Below are positions 35,693 through 46,949 of a DNA stretch of 64,000 nucleotides, one piece after another. The stretch lies in NCBI GenBank assembly GCA_002682825.1, contig NOKP01000009.1, forward strand, positions 372,001 to 436,000, read 5' to 3'. Source of the stretch: Neonectria sp. B-13 (Eukaryota > Ascomycota > Sordariomycetes > Hypocreales > Nectriaceae). The notes beneath the pieces are model-generated. The model was not told the origin of the DNA. It worked only from the letters and a program-made list of their open reading frames with translations, and ran no database searches. Both the position numbers and the translations under genes were made by a program. The stretch's first letter is position 1, and each line of letters starts with the position of its first letter.

Positions 35693-36519
35693 GTCTAAAT
35701 GCCGTCGAAACTGGGTCTTAGTTGTCGAGACGATAGATCGGCCGTGCCGAGGTGTGAGTAGTCTATTCAAGGGAAGACACCAAACAAAACGTCTAGTTGT
35801 TGGCGCCAGATTGGAACGACTTCAAAGAGTTGATGATATGGGGAAGAAGCGCTTTATCTCTTGGTGGAGTGAGTGCGGGGTGATAGCTCGGGAGAATGAC
35901 ATGCGAGAGCAGCGACTGGAGAAAGGCTGGGTTTGACTTGGGACGGAAAGAGCACAGATGGGAAATGAATCACGCGCTGATCTTGAATTACCGCGTTGTG
36001 AGATGTGTGTCTCGGACGGATGATGATTGATGCTCCTGAGTTGACGTTGACGTTGACCTGACGGAGCTTGTGCGGGGCCGCTTTCCGATCCGCGGCTCGG
36101 ACTGTCGGCAACTCCACAGTTCATATATGCGCATACACGGCGTGATTGGCGCCCTACCGGAGTCAATCACGAATATACATGCTCTCTACGGCTTTGGTAT
36201 CATGTTAGATGATATGGCCGGGCCCTTAGCTGTTGTCATGGATCAGATAGTAGTCACAAGAGAAAGCCTGCTGTATTGCTGAAGTGATTTTTATTAACAA
36301 CCCTGCTAAGAAAACTTGGTCGTTTGACCGTGAGTTCGTCTCTGCGAGACAGAACGTGCGACTGACATGTATAGAAAACCCAGAAATCCAGCCCTCCATC
36401 ATCCAACCCAGGAAACCTCCCAAACGCCCATGAGTGCAACGTCGTGTCTCAGCAAAAAGACTTAATAATGTACAAACAGCGGTAACGCCAATGCGTGTCG
36501 CATCTACACCGAATCCCAG
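35693..36519. other. intergenic
   Basis: Upstream of the methyltransferase and downstream of the BSD2-like gene, both minus strand. No gene seen. Confidence 0.6.
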
Positions 36520-37651
36520 TTACACCACCCGCTCCGTTGACTCGCCGTCTGCGATGATAGGAACGCCTAGCCCTCGGTCGGGGCTCGCCAGGACCAGCTG
36601 CTCGTGTCGGCGCACCCGCAGGAACTCGGCCACGCTCTTAATCAGGAGGAACCATCCGACCACCATGAGTACATATCCAAGCCACTCGCCGCCGCTGACG
36701 CTGCCCCATTCGCCGTCCGTCACATCGCCCTCAGTGAAGTTGTGCGAGTTGGGGTCGGGGGGCGCGGCATATCCGTCGGGGCCGTTCATCGTTGGTGGTT
36801 CGTCTTCAGAAACGCCCTTCATTTCGAAGCCGAATTGGATAAGGGTGACGCCAAGACCGGCACGGGATCCGTTCTTGGCGGCGTGAGTCGAGTGTAGGAG
36901 ATAGGTGAGGAGGAAGCCGACGAGTTTGAAGGCCGTCGAGATCATGAAGTTCCAGACAAAGGAGAAAAAGGTACCGACGGGCATGCCGTCGACGTAGACT
37001 TCGTCGGGGCCACCCATGCCGGGAGCGAGAATAGTCGTCTCCCAGTAGGGAGGAGCAGCATCGGCGGCGGCCTGCTCATAGGACTGTAACAGAGTTAGCG
37101 TGCGTTCGTAGACTTGGATATTAGGGATCCCGGGGACATACAGGTGGCATTTCATCCTTTTCCTTCTCAGGGTCGCCGCTTTCGGGTCTTGCGGATAAGT
37201 TGGCAAAGACTCCGTCGGACCCAACACCGCCGCCGACGACTCGGGGCCGTGATCCTGAGGGCGTAGGGACAGGCTGTGCCGGGGGCTGAACTGGGGGTTG
37301 CCAGGTGCTCACGTTCTCTGACGATGAGGCATCCGGAGTTGAGTTCTGGCGCACCAGGCGCTGGCGGTCGTCGCCTTCGTCGTCGCTGTCGTCATCGTCG
37401 TCAAAGGCATCGGCGAGGTCGGTGTCGACGTTGCGGCGGTTGGGAGAGGAGGCGCGAGAGTGAAATGAGGGAGGCGGCGAGTTGGGGACGGGGTGGAGGC
37501 TTCGAGAGTCGACGGGGCTGCTGACGTCGTCGTCGTCTTGAGCGTTGACCTGAAGATGTCGGCGGTTAGAAGAGAGGCCTAGAGGGAGGAACACGTCAAG
37601 TGCGACGAGATGCGATGCGCGGGTACGTACTCGTTCGTATCGTCCAGCCAT
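36520..37651 (-). CDS. BSD2/NDFIP-like ubiquitin-ligase adaptor
   Basis: Membrane adaptor that recruits Rsp5/NEDD4-type ubiquitin ligases to sort metal transporters and other membrane proteins to the vacuole. Exons 37631-37651, 37142-37549 and 36520-37083 on the minus strand give 330 aa. The first exon is seven codons. The following 81-nt intron is in frame and stop-free, so an unspliced transcript would still be translatable with 27 extra residues. The N-terminal half is disordered with an acidic run (DAFDDDDDSDDEGDD). The motif before the first span reads APPYWET, where homologues normally have PPxY. Three hydrophobic segments follow (about 207-232, 235-255 and 282-304). The short luminal loop between spans 2 and 3 is Asn/Pro/Gly-rich. 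The fold fits the DUF2370/NDFIP family. Confidence 0.87.
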
Positions 37652-38665
37652 GATGGATTGTGGATGGGGTTGAAGATGGAGATGGACGGGGAATGGTTGT
37701 TTGGCGGTGTCGGCGTTGGTGTTGGCTGCCTCCGAGATTGGCCTCGTGATTCCGCAAGTATCCGGACAGGTACTCTCCGGCAAAGATTCACAGACGCAGG
37801 GCAGCGCGGGCTCTCGCTGGACAAAGGCGTCGACGAGGGGGGACAGGAAATAAAAGTATCGAGCAGAAGAAATGAGAAACAAAGAAATCAGATAAGGAAC
37901 GGAGTGTTCAATGCAAGCAAACCCGCAGTGGCGACCCAGGAGAACAGAAATCAAGGGAACGTCGGAGACGGGATGGTCAGAGGGACTGAGGGGGATTCGC
38001 CTTAGTCAGGTAACGGGATGCGACCGGTTAGCGGGCGGCAGCCTGTAGGATAGGCGGCAGCGGTAGGTTCCAGGGGGCAGTTGGCGTCGCAGCGGGCGTT
38101 TTAGGGGGTGCCAAGGTGCGTAGCTGAGGCTGTAACTTAGGGTCTGGGTCAACCTCGAACCGAAGGCGACGGAACGGGAATGGACGGATGGTAGGTTGCG
38201 GAGAAGATTACGGAGCACGAGACGGAGCACGCGGCCGTCGACTCAGACGACCTCAGCCATGTTATGTTCCCCCAGGCTTGTCCGCTCTTGGAGTCTTGAA
38301 TCTTTGATTACGTATTCTCGGGCGTGGCGGCGCGTCAAGGACTCCAAACGCAGGGTCTCTCGGCGGGCTGACTCCACTGCGTCCACATCTCCGCAAGCAC
38401 TGCCCGTCGGGTGATGAGGCAATCGCATTCGTACGACAAGGGTCCAGACCAATTAGTGCCTAAGGCAGGGAACTTACCACAGCACAGACCCCCGTCCAAT
38501 CGGGTGCTACCTAGAAACAGTCCCAATTCGGCCACGCACTGTCCGCGATACACTGTCCTATGGAATTTCTTCACATGGTTTGGCGGATTTCGTTGACGTC
38601 GTGGATAACCGCTCCTCAGCGCAGTCCCCGTCTACCCCACGCACGACCCTCAGCCTCAATTCACC
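37652..38665. promoter_or_regulatory. Divergent promoter region
   Basis: About 1 kb between the divergent BSD2-like (-) and CBP6-like (+) genes. C/T-rich leader on the BSD2 side. No gene seen. Confidence 0.45.
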
Positions 38666-39122
38666 ATGTCGCGCTCAGTATCAGTACGGACCGATTCGCC
38701 TGCCAAGATAGAACCTCTCAGCTAACCAATGCTCCAGTACAAAATCTACCAGGAGGTCTTCGCCCGGTGGCCCCAGCAGGCCCTCCGTCCGGACCACCAG
38801 CTGCAGGATGTCCTCGGCAAGGCCGTCGCCGAGCGATACCAGAACTACCAGCCCTCGATGGAGGTGGAGGAGTTGTCCAAGGCCAAGGCGCTGCAGTTTC
38901 TCCTGCAGGACCGGTACAGCGATCGGGTTAGTCACTTTCGCTGAAAACGGGAACCTCGGTTTACTGACGATTGCATAGTTTGAGCTCAAGGGCCCCATGC
39001 TGCAGCCCAAGAGCCAGCCCTCATACTTCGAGGACCTGGTGAGGGAGATTGACGAGGCCCCCAACCGGTCTTGGCTCGAGCGATTGGGCAAGAGGCTCTC
39101 TGGCATGATCAGATTCCAGTAA
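38666..39122 (+). CDS. CBP6/UQCC2-like complex III assembly factor
   Basis: Mitochondrial protein expected to act with a CBP3/UQCC1-type partner in translation and early assembly of cytochrome b. Three exons (38666-38677, 38738-38926, 38979-39122) encode 114 aa. Exon 1 is only four codons (MSRS), and the junction gives MSRSYKIYQEVFARWP, a typical start for this family. The pattern of a WP motif near residue 15, a LRPDHQLQDVL helix, LLQDRYSDRFELK and a C-terminal LQPKSQPSYFEDLVREIDEAP block fits UQCC2/CBP6 proteins. No classical cleavable presequence is obvious, as in this family. Family call is from remembered pattern, not an alignment, so I hold it as probable. The citrate carrier gene lies convergently 267 nt downstream. 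Confidence 0.68.
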
Positions 39123-39389
39123 TGCCAGCAACCAGCAAGCGAACGAGTCGAGAACACACGAACGAGACGGGACACACAATGAAGATCGTCACGAGAAGGC
39201 GGCAAAAGAGGATAGAAAATCGAGTCGTCACTATAAGACGACAAACGAGCCATGGTTTGCCGGCGCGCAAAGGATACCCATGATACGACGCCGGATTATG
39301 TATTTTATATCTACATGCCTGTATATTAGCTGTATCAACCCGAGTTTTACACCTGTACTAGCGCCAGAACATCCCATCCGGGCATCCAC

Positions 39390-40568
39390 CTAGATGTACT
39401 TCATCTCGGGGTCCAGCTGGGCCATCATCTCCATGCTCTTCTCGTACATCGTAAAGACAATTCCTCCGCTCAGCACCAGCCTCGCCAGCCGCGGCAGCGC
39501 ACCGCTCCAGAAGGTCAGGACGCCCTCCTGCTTGAAGATCATGCTGGCGCACTTGAACGAGTTGCCGTACATGCTGCGGGCCTCGATGCTCTGCATGCGC
39601 GTCTTGATGGTGTCCAGCGGCTGTGTCACGTAGACGGTGATGACGCCCGCGAGCCCGCCCATGGCAAAGGTGCCCACCGCGCCCAGCTTCTCGCCCGGTG
39701 CCGTGTACGATTCGGCCAGCTGCTTGAGGAAGGTGTACGAGGTGAAGCGCGTGGCGCTGTTGGCCGCCTGGCGCGCCGTCGTGGGGACCAGGCCCTGGAA
39801 GAAGCCGCGGAGGCCGCGCTCGCGCGCGATGATGGGCACGGCGTGGAGGAAGCCGCGGAGCCGGGGCTTGGGCAGCTTGCGGTCGTCGATGCTGGGGCGT
39901 GTTAGTGGGCTGCGTGGTGGTAAGCAGGGGCAACTCACAGAGTCGTCTTGATGCTCTCCGTTGGCGTCACGGCGAGCAGCGACTCGGTGACGCCAGCGCC
40001 GAAGCCGGCGAGGACGGTGCGAGGTCCGGAGAGCTTACCGTCGGCATCGACGAGCATGCTCTTGTACTGATCAAAGGCGACGAATCCTACGCAGTGTTAG
40101 CCTGCCACCTGCCCAGCAGCACGAGACTCAGCAGACGAGCTCCACGTACGGATACCAGCCTTGGCCGAGTTGCCAATGATCAGCGTGGTGCAGCCGGCGT
40201 ACCACTGCTTGCCAAAGGGCGGCCATGGCAGCTTCTGGCCCGCTGCCAACCGGCGGTTCAACTGCGACCTGGTCTTTGCGACTAGAGTCTCCAATCAGTT
40301 CCTGATACATCCTATACGTCCTCTCTTGTCGTAGCTCGACCGGTTTCTGTGTGGAGGTGCATTCGCAGCGACGTACATTCGGCGGGATATGTGATGGCTA
40401 GGTACAAGTCAGTCTTCCGAGGTTATGACGCCAGGACAATCCATGGATGAAGAGCTTACAGATTTCCAGGGCGCCGGCGGTCGAACCAGCCAAGATGGAG
40501 CGCATGGCACTGGGGGTCTTCTTCTTCTCGGGCGCCCCCTCGCCCTGGGGAGCGGAAGCCGTTGCCAT
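39390..40568 (-). CDS. ctp1: Mitochondrial tricarboxylate (citrate) carrier
   Basis: Inner-membrane exchanger that exports citrate or isocitrate for malate or another tricarboxylate, feeding cytosolic acetyl-CoA and NADPH. Five exons on the minus strand (40460-40568, 40377-40397, 40150-40281, 39939-40086, 39390-39891) give 303 aa, the normal size of the carrier. Exon 2 is just 21 nt and, with its neighbours, encodes the first signature ISITYPAEFAKTR. The other two repeats carry TPTESIKTTL and TQPLDTIKTRMQ, so all three PX[DE]XX[KR] signatures of the mitochondrial carrier family are intact. The Ala/Lys-rich N-terminus and the SQLNRRL segment after repeat 1 are typical of CTP1 rather than other carriers. 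Six membrane helices expected. Confidence 0.93.
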
Positions 40569-41035
40569 GGTGGAGTGGAGAGGGTTTCGGTCGCGGGTTG
40601 GGGAGCACGATGAACTTTTTGGAGTTGGAAAACGTGGGGGATGGATGTGGATGATGGACTAGTATTTCGTCACCTCACAGATGCAGCTGCGCTGGACGTG
40701 CATTCGTTTAGCTGCCGATGTCGCTGTAGCGCAGCGCCCTTGCAGTGGTCTCACCAAGCTGCCGATACACCGAGGTTATAGCACTTATCAAGGGCGCGTG
40801 TCATTCAGCATGGAAAAGATCCCTGGTGCGTAAACTGAGTAGTGTTGGCTTTATTACCTAGTCTATGTATTTGCTCTAATCTATGCAAGCACGTAAACTA
40901 CCTATACAATCGAGTCGTCAATAGCCGAGGTAGAGCTCAGTTGAAAGACAGCTCTCAGCGCACGGCCTCAGGCTCATCGACATGACCCCGTCTCTCCCAT
41001 CATGGTATCATCGCCAGCTTCTATCTGCACCTCAT
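40569..41035. other. intergenic
   Basis: Upstream of the citrate carrier and downstream of the NLR-like gene. No gene seen. Confidence 0.6.
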
Positions 41036-44000
41036 TCACCAGCTCCATCGCTGCTGCAACGCACTCTTCCACTCGGCAAAACTCGCAATTCCGCCATTGA
41101 CAAGCAGAATCTCTCCTCGATGCAAGACCCGAGTCAGCGGCGGCACCGTAAACCACACGTGGTCGCCCCGACAGATCAGGTCCGACCGGTGGTCGCTCGT
41201 CTTGTTGCCGTCCTTCTTGGTCGCCTCTAGACACCGCTTGCAGTAGCTCTCCATGCAGTACTCGCACATGCTGTACTCCTCCGACGGCGAGATGTAGTCG
41301 AGACACTGCGCGCAACTGTGCTGCATCGACTGGATCTCCGGCAGCTTCGGCTCCAGGCGCTGTACGACTGGGGAGTCGGCTGGTGTGCTGATGAGCGCGT
41401 GGACGTCGAGCTTGCGCATGGATTGGCTCAGCGCCCGCGCGTTCTCGATATCGTCGGCGGCGATCAGGAGACAGAGGAGGTTTTCGAGTGCGTACTCGTC
41501 GTTCTGGGCGTCCTCGTCTGAGAGAATCTCTAAGCTGTCCATGATGAGTGTCCTCAGCAACGGGTCGGCCTCCTCCTTTCGTCCCAAGAGCCGATAGAAC
41601 AGAGCGAGGTAGATGGCCGCGACGTTGATGTCCGATCCCACCATGTTCAGCGGCATGTCCTGGTTCTGGTGCTTGCTCTGCTGGATCTGGACCCTCTCCA
41701 GCTTCTTGATCCAACCGCCCGCCTCCGGCGTCTTGAGCCCGGCGTGGAGGATCTCGACCTTGTACAAGGACGCTAGCTTCTGGAAGGCCAAGGCGTACGC
41801 TTGCCGTGTGGGTACGTTTCCTCGCGGCCGATATTCGAGGAATGAAATCTGCTCAAAGAGAGAAATAGCCCTCTGAACGTCGCGGCTGTATGCGTACGTT
41901 GCGCCGAGAGAGTGTCGGAGGTACAAGGCCTTGAGCGGATCTCGGATCTCGTGGGCGAGCTCAATGGATGACTGGAGCTGCTCGATTAGGAAATCGGCCT
42001 CGCCTGCTTTGCTCGCGGCCCTTGGCATCCAGTCGATAACCAGGGGCTTGTTGTGCTCCTCCAAGAGGATGTCGACCAGTCGCGTTCTATCGCTCTGGGC
42101 ATCGGTGACTTGACCAGCCAGCTCGTGGAGGAACTTCATCACATCTCCGTGGCGGTTCTCAACGGCCAGCAGCTCGAGATACCCAATCTCCGAATCAAAC
42201 GACTCCACCTTGCCGAGGAACGCCTCCTTCGAGCTCTTGATGGCCTTTTGGAAGTACTTCAAGGCGTTTTCCGACTGTCCGATTTCACCGTAGCACTCGG
42301 CAATCAAGATGTGGTCTTTGTACAGACGCCACTTGGTGCTTGCAAGCCCTGGTCCGTCGAGTTTCCCCCCGGCAATGCTCGCCTCCTCGATCGACTCGCA
42401 CTTGAGCGCCTGCTCCAGAGCCTCCTTGAAGCGACCGTCCTTGGACAGACAGAATGCAATGCGGCCACACGTCTCGACGCTGTTGTGGTCCAGAGCCAGA
42501 GCCTGGTCGTAATGCGAGAGCGCCTTGCTGTGCATCCCGTTCGTCAAGTAAGTGCTTCCCAAGCGTCGGTGGTAGTGCGCCGTTTCTTTTATCTTGGCCC
42601 AGTCCGCTGCGTTAGCAATCCTCTCGCCGACTGGGATATCCGTCCAGTGCGTGTTGGTGTGAGACCACGAATAGCCCTCTTGCATGAAGGCGATGGCGTG
42701 GACGATCTTGAAGCAGAAGAGGGTGGGGATGTACTTGTGAAACTCATCCGATAGCCATGCCCTCGCGTAAAGGGCACCCAGTGGCTTGAAGATTCCGGGC
42801 GACTCGGAAACACCCTTTGTAGTCCAGTCTCTGGCTTCGGGGGTGAGAGACGACAGAACGTCCGGGTCGCTCATCCACTTCCGGAGACCCTTGATGTTGT
42901 GATCGGTTAGAACCTCCAGTCCTTCGTTGTTCTTTTCGTACAGTATGCTCCAGTCGAGGATGACGTCGTCGTCAGTAAGTATTTTGTATATTTGTGGTCC
43001 GAGAAGGCGCTTATCGACAGAGGGGATCGTGGCCGGGTCGATAGCCGCGAGATGTTCCTGCCAGTACCACGCGGCGTACTCCTTGATACCTTGACGTCCC
43101 TCGCCCAGATCATACTTTTCAAACCAAGCCTTGTCTGTGAAGATCGACAGACATGTTTTGAGGATGTGGACCCGAGCAGCTGTAGGATCAAACCCGATCG
43201 CCGGGCTGTCCGCCTCAGACCGGACCGTGGTGGAGTTTTCCTTGCTGAAGAACTCCTTGACCGATGTGTGGAAGAAGGAGACCCACGTGGTTGATTTGTT
43301 GGATCGAAACTCCATCTCGTTGACCGGGTCGAAGAGGTCGGGGCTTGCTGTCGGGCTGTACGGTCGCGCTGGGCTGTACGGCCGAGCCGGACTGCGGCCG
43401 GGGCTGTGGTTCGGAGACAGCTGTGACGCCGGGCTGCGACGCCGGCCGGGAGACAGGTTCCTGATGAGATCAAGCTGTCCGTCGGAGCTGGCAAAGACGC
43501 TTGGTCGCCTCGGGCTGCCATTGTTGCCTGAGCTTGGACGCCTGGTCGAGCTGGAACTCGGGCGTCTGGCAGAGCTAGATCGTCTGCCCGAGCCATCGGG
43601 GCTCTTGCGGTGCTTCCTCTCGTGCTCCTTGATCAGGTCGTCGGTCGTCAAGCCGTCCTCTCGCTCGAGCTCGAAAAAGCAGGCATACTGGCCCCGCACC
43701 GTCTCCTCCAGACGAATAGGAGGATCCCCAAACTTGAGAATGAGGACGGCCTCGAGCTGCTCCAGAGTCAGCACCTCCTCCGCGCAAGCCACCCAGCCCA
43801 GCATCTCGTTGAGGTCCTTGGCCTCGTCGTCGGACATGGTTGCGGAAAGACTCTTGAGCGACCGCATCAACATGCCGTTGATCTCCTTGGGGTAGGACTG
43901 GAGACTTTGCAGAATCGACCGAGGGTGTCGCTTTCGGCTGAGCTCGGCCAGCATAAACTTGGCGAGGATAAACAGCCCGTCGACCTGCGACTCCATGGCT

Positions 44001-45611
44001 TCGATCACGTCGTACTTGAAGTCGATGGGCATCCGGCTGAGGATTCGCGAGTGGAAGACACCCTCCGCGATGAAAGAGCTGACGTCTTTGGCGTTGCGGT
44101 CAGGAGTAACGTGTAGCGTCGTAACCACCTGTCCCTCGGCGAACGGATCCAACGCAAACGTCACAGTCTCGGTCAGATGCGGTCTTCCGATGAGTGCGAC
44201 CTGGACCTTGCAGTGGTCTGGCCGTCGATCCGTGTCGTCGTCGGTGGAAAGCTGGTCAAGCAGCTCCTGCACCTCGCCCTGGTCGGCCTCGTCGATGCCG
44301 TCGAGGAAGATGAAGATGGTCTTCTCGCGCAGGTCGTCCTGGAACGGCTGCACGAGGAGCTTCCGGAAGGCGCTGGGGATGGTCTTGATCTCGTCGCCGC
44401 TATGCAGGAGCTTGAGCAGCTGCTTTGCGTAGAAGGCGTCGCTCTCGCTGATTTGGTAGGCGACGTCCCGTAGCGCTTGGAGGACCGATCTCGTCTCGGG
44501 GTTGTTGTCTCGGAAGTAGAAGTATGCTAGGTGGGAGAGGTTCTCGGAGCCCCAGGTGATCAGCCGGGTCGTCAGGAAAGACTTTCCAGTCCCCGCCGCT
44601 CCGCAGATCCAGAGGAACTGGGTTTCCGTCTGGAGCCAGGACTGCAGTCCTTCGTCCTTGAGGATCCAGTCGCCGGTGCCTTCTACCCTCGACTTGTTGA
44701 AGAGGGAGAAGAAGTCCTCGGGGAACGGAGACGGCTCCAGGATCTCCTTTAGTTTATCCTTGTGCGCAGCGTTGGTCCGCTCGCGAGCCTCGGCCCGCAG
44801 CGACGTCACGTTCTGGTCGACTTGGTTGACGAGGGCTTCCATGCGATCCGTCTTAACTTCCACGCGGTCCGTCGTGTCTCCGATACGGTCCGTCTTGACA
44901 TTGAGCTGAGACACGCCGCCGTACGTCTCGGCGATGACCTGTCTCTCCTCGCCGACGGTGAGGGCCTTGAGCTTCTCGAGGGCGGGTTGGACCTGGCTTT
45001 CGGTGCCGAAGATGCTCTTGAAGTAGGCCTTGACGCGGCCGCGTTTGACTTCCTTGGTGGCCAGCACGAGAACCTCGAATAGAGTAGCCAGAATGGAGAT
45101 GAGTTTCTCCCGCAGAGAGATGGACATTTCGTGCTTTACGTATACCTCGAGTCTTGAGGTGAAGTCCTGCGATAGTTAGCCTGGGTTCTTCCACGAAGCG
45201 TGCGGGGCTCACCTTCAACTGCTCAAACAACTCGACGATGGAGTCGTAGACGGACGACACATTGCGAGCGCCGTTGATCAGATACGCCACGGCGCCGAAG
45301 ATGCCCTCGGCCGGCTCAAAGGCCTCGGACGCGGCGCCGGCGACGATGCCGCCGATGATCTCGACGGGCGACAGCGCGGCGGCCAGGACGCTGAAGATTT
45401 TCTGCCGCCTGGCGCGGAACTCGGCGAAGCTGCCGTTCTGCACGTCCAGCTGGCGCGTCAGGTCGGCGACCGACTTCATCGGCGGGTTGAGGAAGTCGTC
45501 GAGCTTCGCGCCGGACGAGTCGGAGAAGCGTTTGGCGGCGTCGTCGACGATGGCGCTGAACTGGGCCTGCATGCTGCCCGGCTCTTTGGCGCTGTCGGGC
45601 TTGCCCGCCAT
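41036..45611 (-). CDS. NLR-like STAND protein: Goodbye-NACHT-TPR-zinc finger
   Basis: Putative ligand-activated switch of the fungal STAND class, some members of which act in allorecognition and programmed cell death. Exons 45213-45611 and 41036-45166 (46-nt intron) give 1509 aa. The start at 45611 has a good context. Residues about 15-205 match the fungal Goodbye N-terminal domain (FAEFRARRQKIFSVLAAALSPVE, then LISILATLFEVLVLATKEVKRGR). A short coiled-coil with KTDR repeats follows. The NTPase has Walker A GAAGTGKS (about 322-329) and Walker B IFIFLDGIDEAD (about 417-428). A winged-helix region is interrupted by about 100 residues rich in SR and SP (around 650-750) and resumes with VSFFHTSVKEFF. 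Helical TPR-like repeats occupy about 880-1350. A Cys/His cluster at about 1416-1470 (CAQC, CEYCMESYCKRC, CRGDHVWF) resembles a ZZ or RING-like finger. Goodbye and NACHT calls are firm, the finger type is not. Confidence 0.9.
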
Positions 45612-46949
45612 GATGTCTGTGTCACCAGTTTTTTTTTCGGGGATCGCGGACAAGAGGAGGGCTATGTTGTGAGTAAGTATTCGTAGATGTCTGGGTTGGA
45701 TGAGTTGAGAATTCTTGTTGGCGTTTCAACTTTCAAGAGGGGAAGCGCTTAAGTTATTCGTACGAGGCATCCGTAGTTAAAGAGCCGTGGGGGCCAAAAG
45801 AAACAGATGAGGCATCAGCGCCACAAGAGAAAAGACGTGTCGATCTGGAGCCTGACCTGAAGCGTCCCTTTTATTTTCTTATTTTTATTTCATAATCGCG
45901 CAGGCGGTCTACTGCTTATACCATCCCTCAGACGGCAAGGCCTGCGAGAGGCGCGAGGTTTGTCGATCATTTTTGTGTGTGATATTCTCGGCCCGGGATT
46001 CTATGGATCGGATCGTCTTGGCTTCGCGAGCCTTGTGTCATGATTGATCACCTGAGCCCCTGCGCAGGGCTGTGATCCGTAGCCCTGCAGGGTTGTTGAT
46101 GAGGCGGTGGTTTCGAGGGTGTGTCTAGGTCTTGGCGGAAGCTTCACTGCGTTGCCACCGGTTGCGTAGATTAGTACAGAGGACAAAAGCTGTTTCCTTT
46201 ACTTGAGAGAGACTCACTCACAGAAGATGCGTAGTAGTTCCCGACGCCGCAACTGTCTCATAAAGCCCGTTGTTCCGGCTCCTCGTCGCCAGGACATGGG
46301 GTGATCAATTTCCCCAGCTGACGGACCAGCCCCCGCAACGATTTGTCTGTGACTCCACAGCGGCCTAACCCATGCAGTTGGGTCGTCAAGGTGGCTTGGT
46401 CGCTAAGCCGTGGAGACTTGCGTGGGCGTTACGGAGTAACTCTTCAAGTTGGTGATGGTCGCCTTGAGGTTGATACAAATCGGGAGACACGTAGTCTAAC
46501 ATGTCAGGTGCTACTTCACTAGGCGCAGCCTTGTACGTCATATTTCTCTTTATTTATTTTATCGCTGGGTTAACTGCAGTTATCCGACTCAGGTCAGAGG
46601 TTTAGTAAAGGGGACTTCCAAACACCAACTGTCTATTGAATGTCTAAGCGTGAGCACAGAACAGTCTGGGGCATACCACAGGGATGCCTGCAGATTAATT
46701 TAAACTGTGTTCCATGTCACGTTATAATCAACTGCTGTAATCCTGGGGTTAGTTTGCTAGGTTCGGCCATCCCATTGATGGAAAAACAACCCGTCAACCC
46801 CGCTCGGCTGAGTGAACTGATCTCGGCCGGGACTCGTACAAACAACCGAATCGAAGCATAAAACGAACGACAAACCAACCTTTCAGTCTTGATACTCGGG
46901 ACTGACATATTTTGATATTTTAACTCGTCTAAAATACAATCCCTCAGAT
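45612..46949. other. intergenic, GH43 upstream region
   Basis: Divergent interval between the NLR-like gene (-) and the GH43 gene (+). Two CTGGGG elements, at about 46,667 and 46,744, fit the CreA carbon-repression consensus SYGGRG, but such short matches are common. No clear GGCTAA xylan-regulator site seen close to the gene. No gene seen. Confidence 0.4.

Noticed and set aside
44853..45653. Separate 266-codon gene overlapping the NLR-like gene
   Set aside because: Its 3' half is read through the 46-nt intron into the wrong frame. The 5' part is exon 1 of the NLR-like gene.
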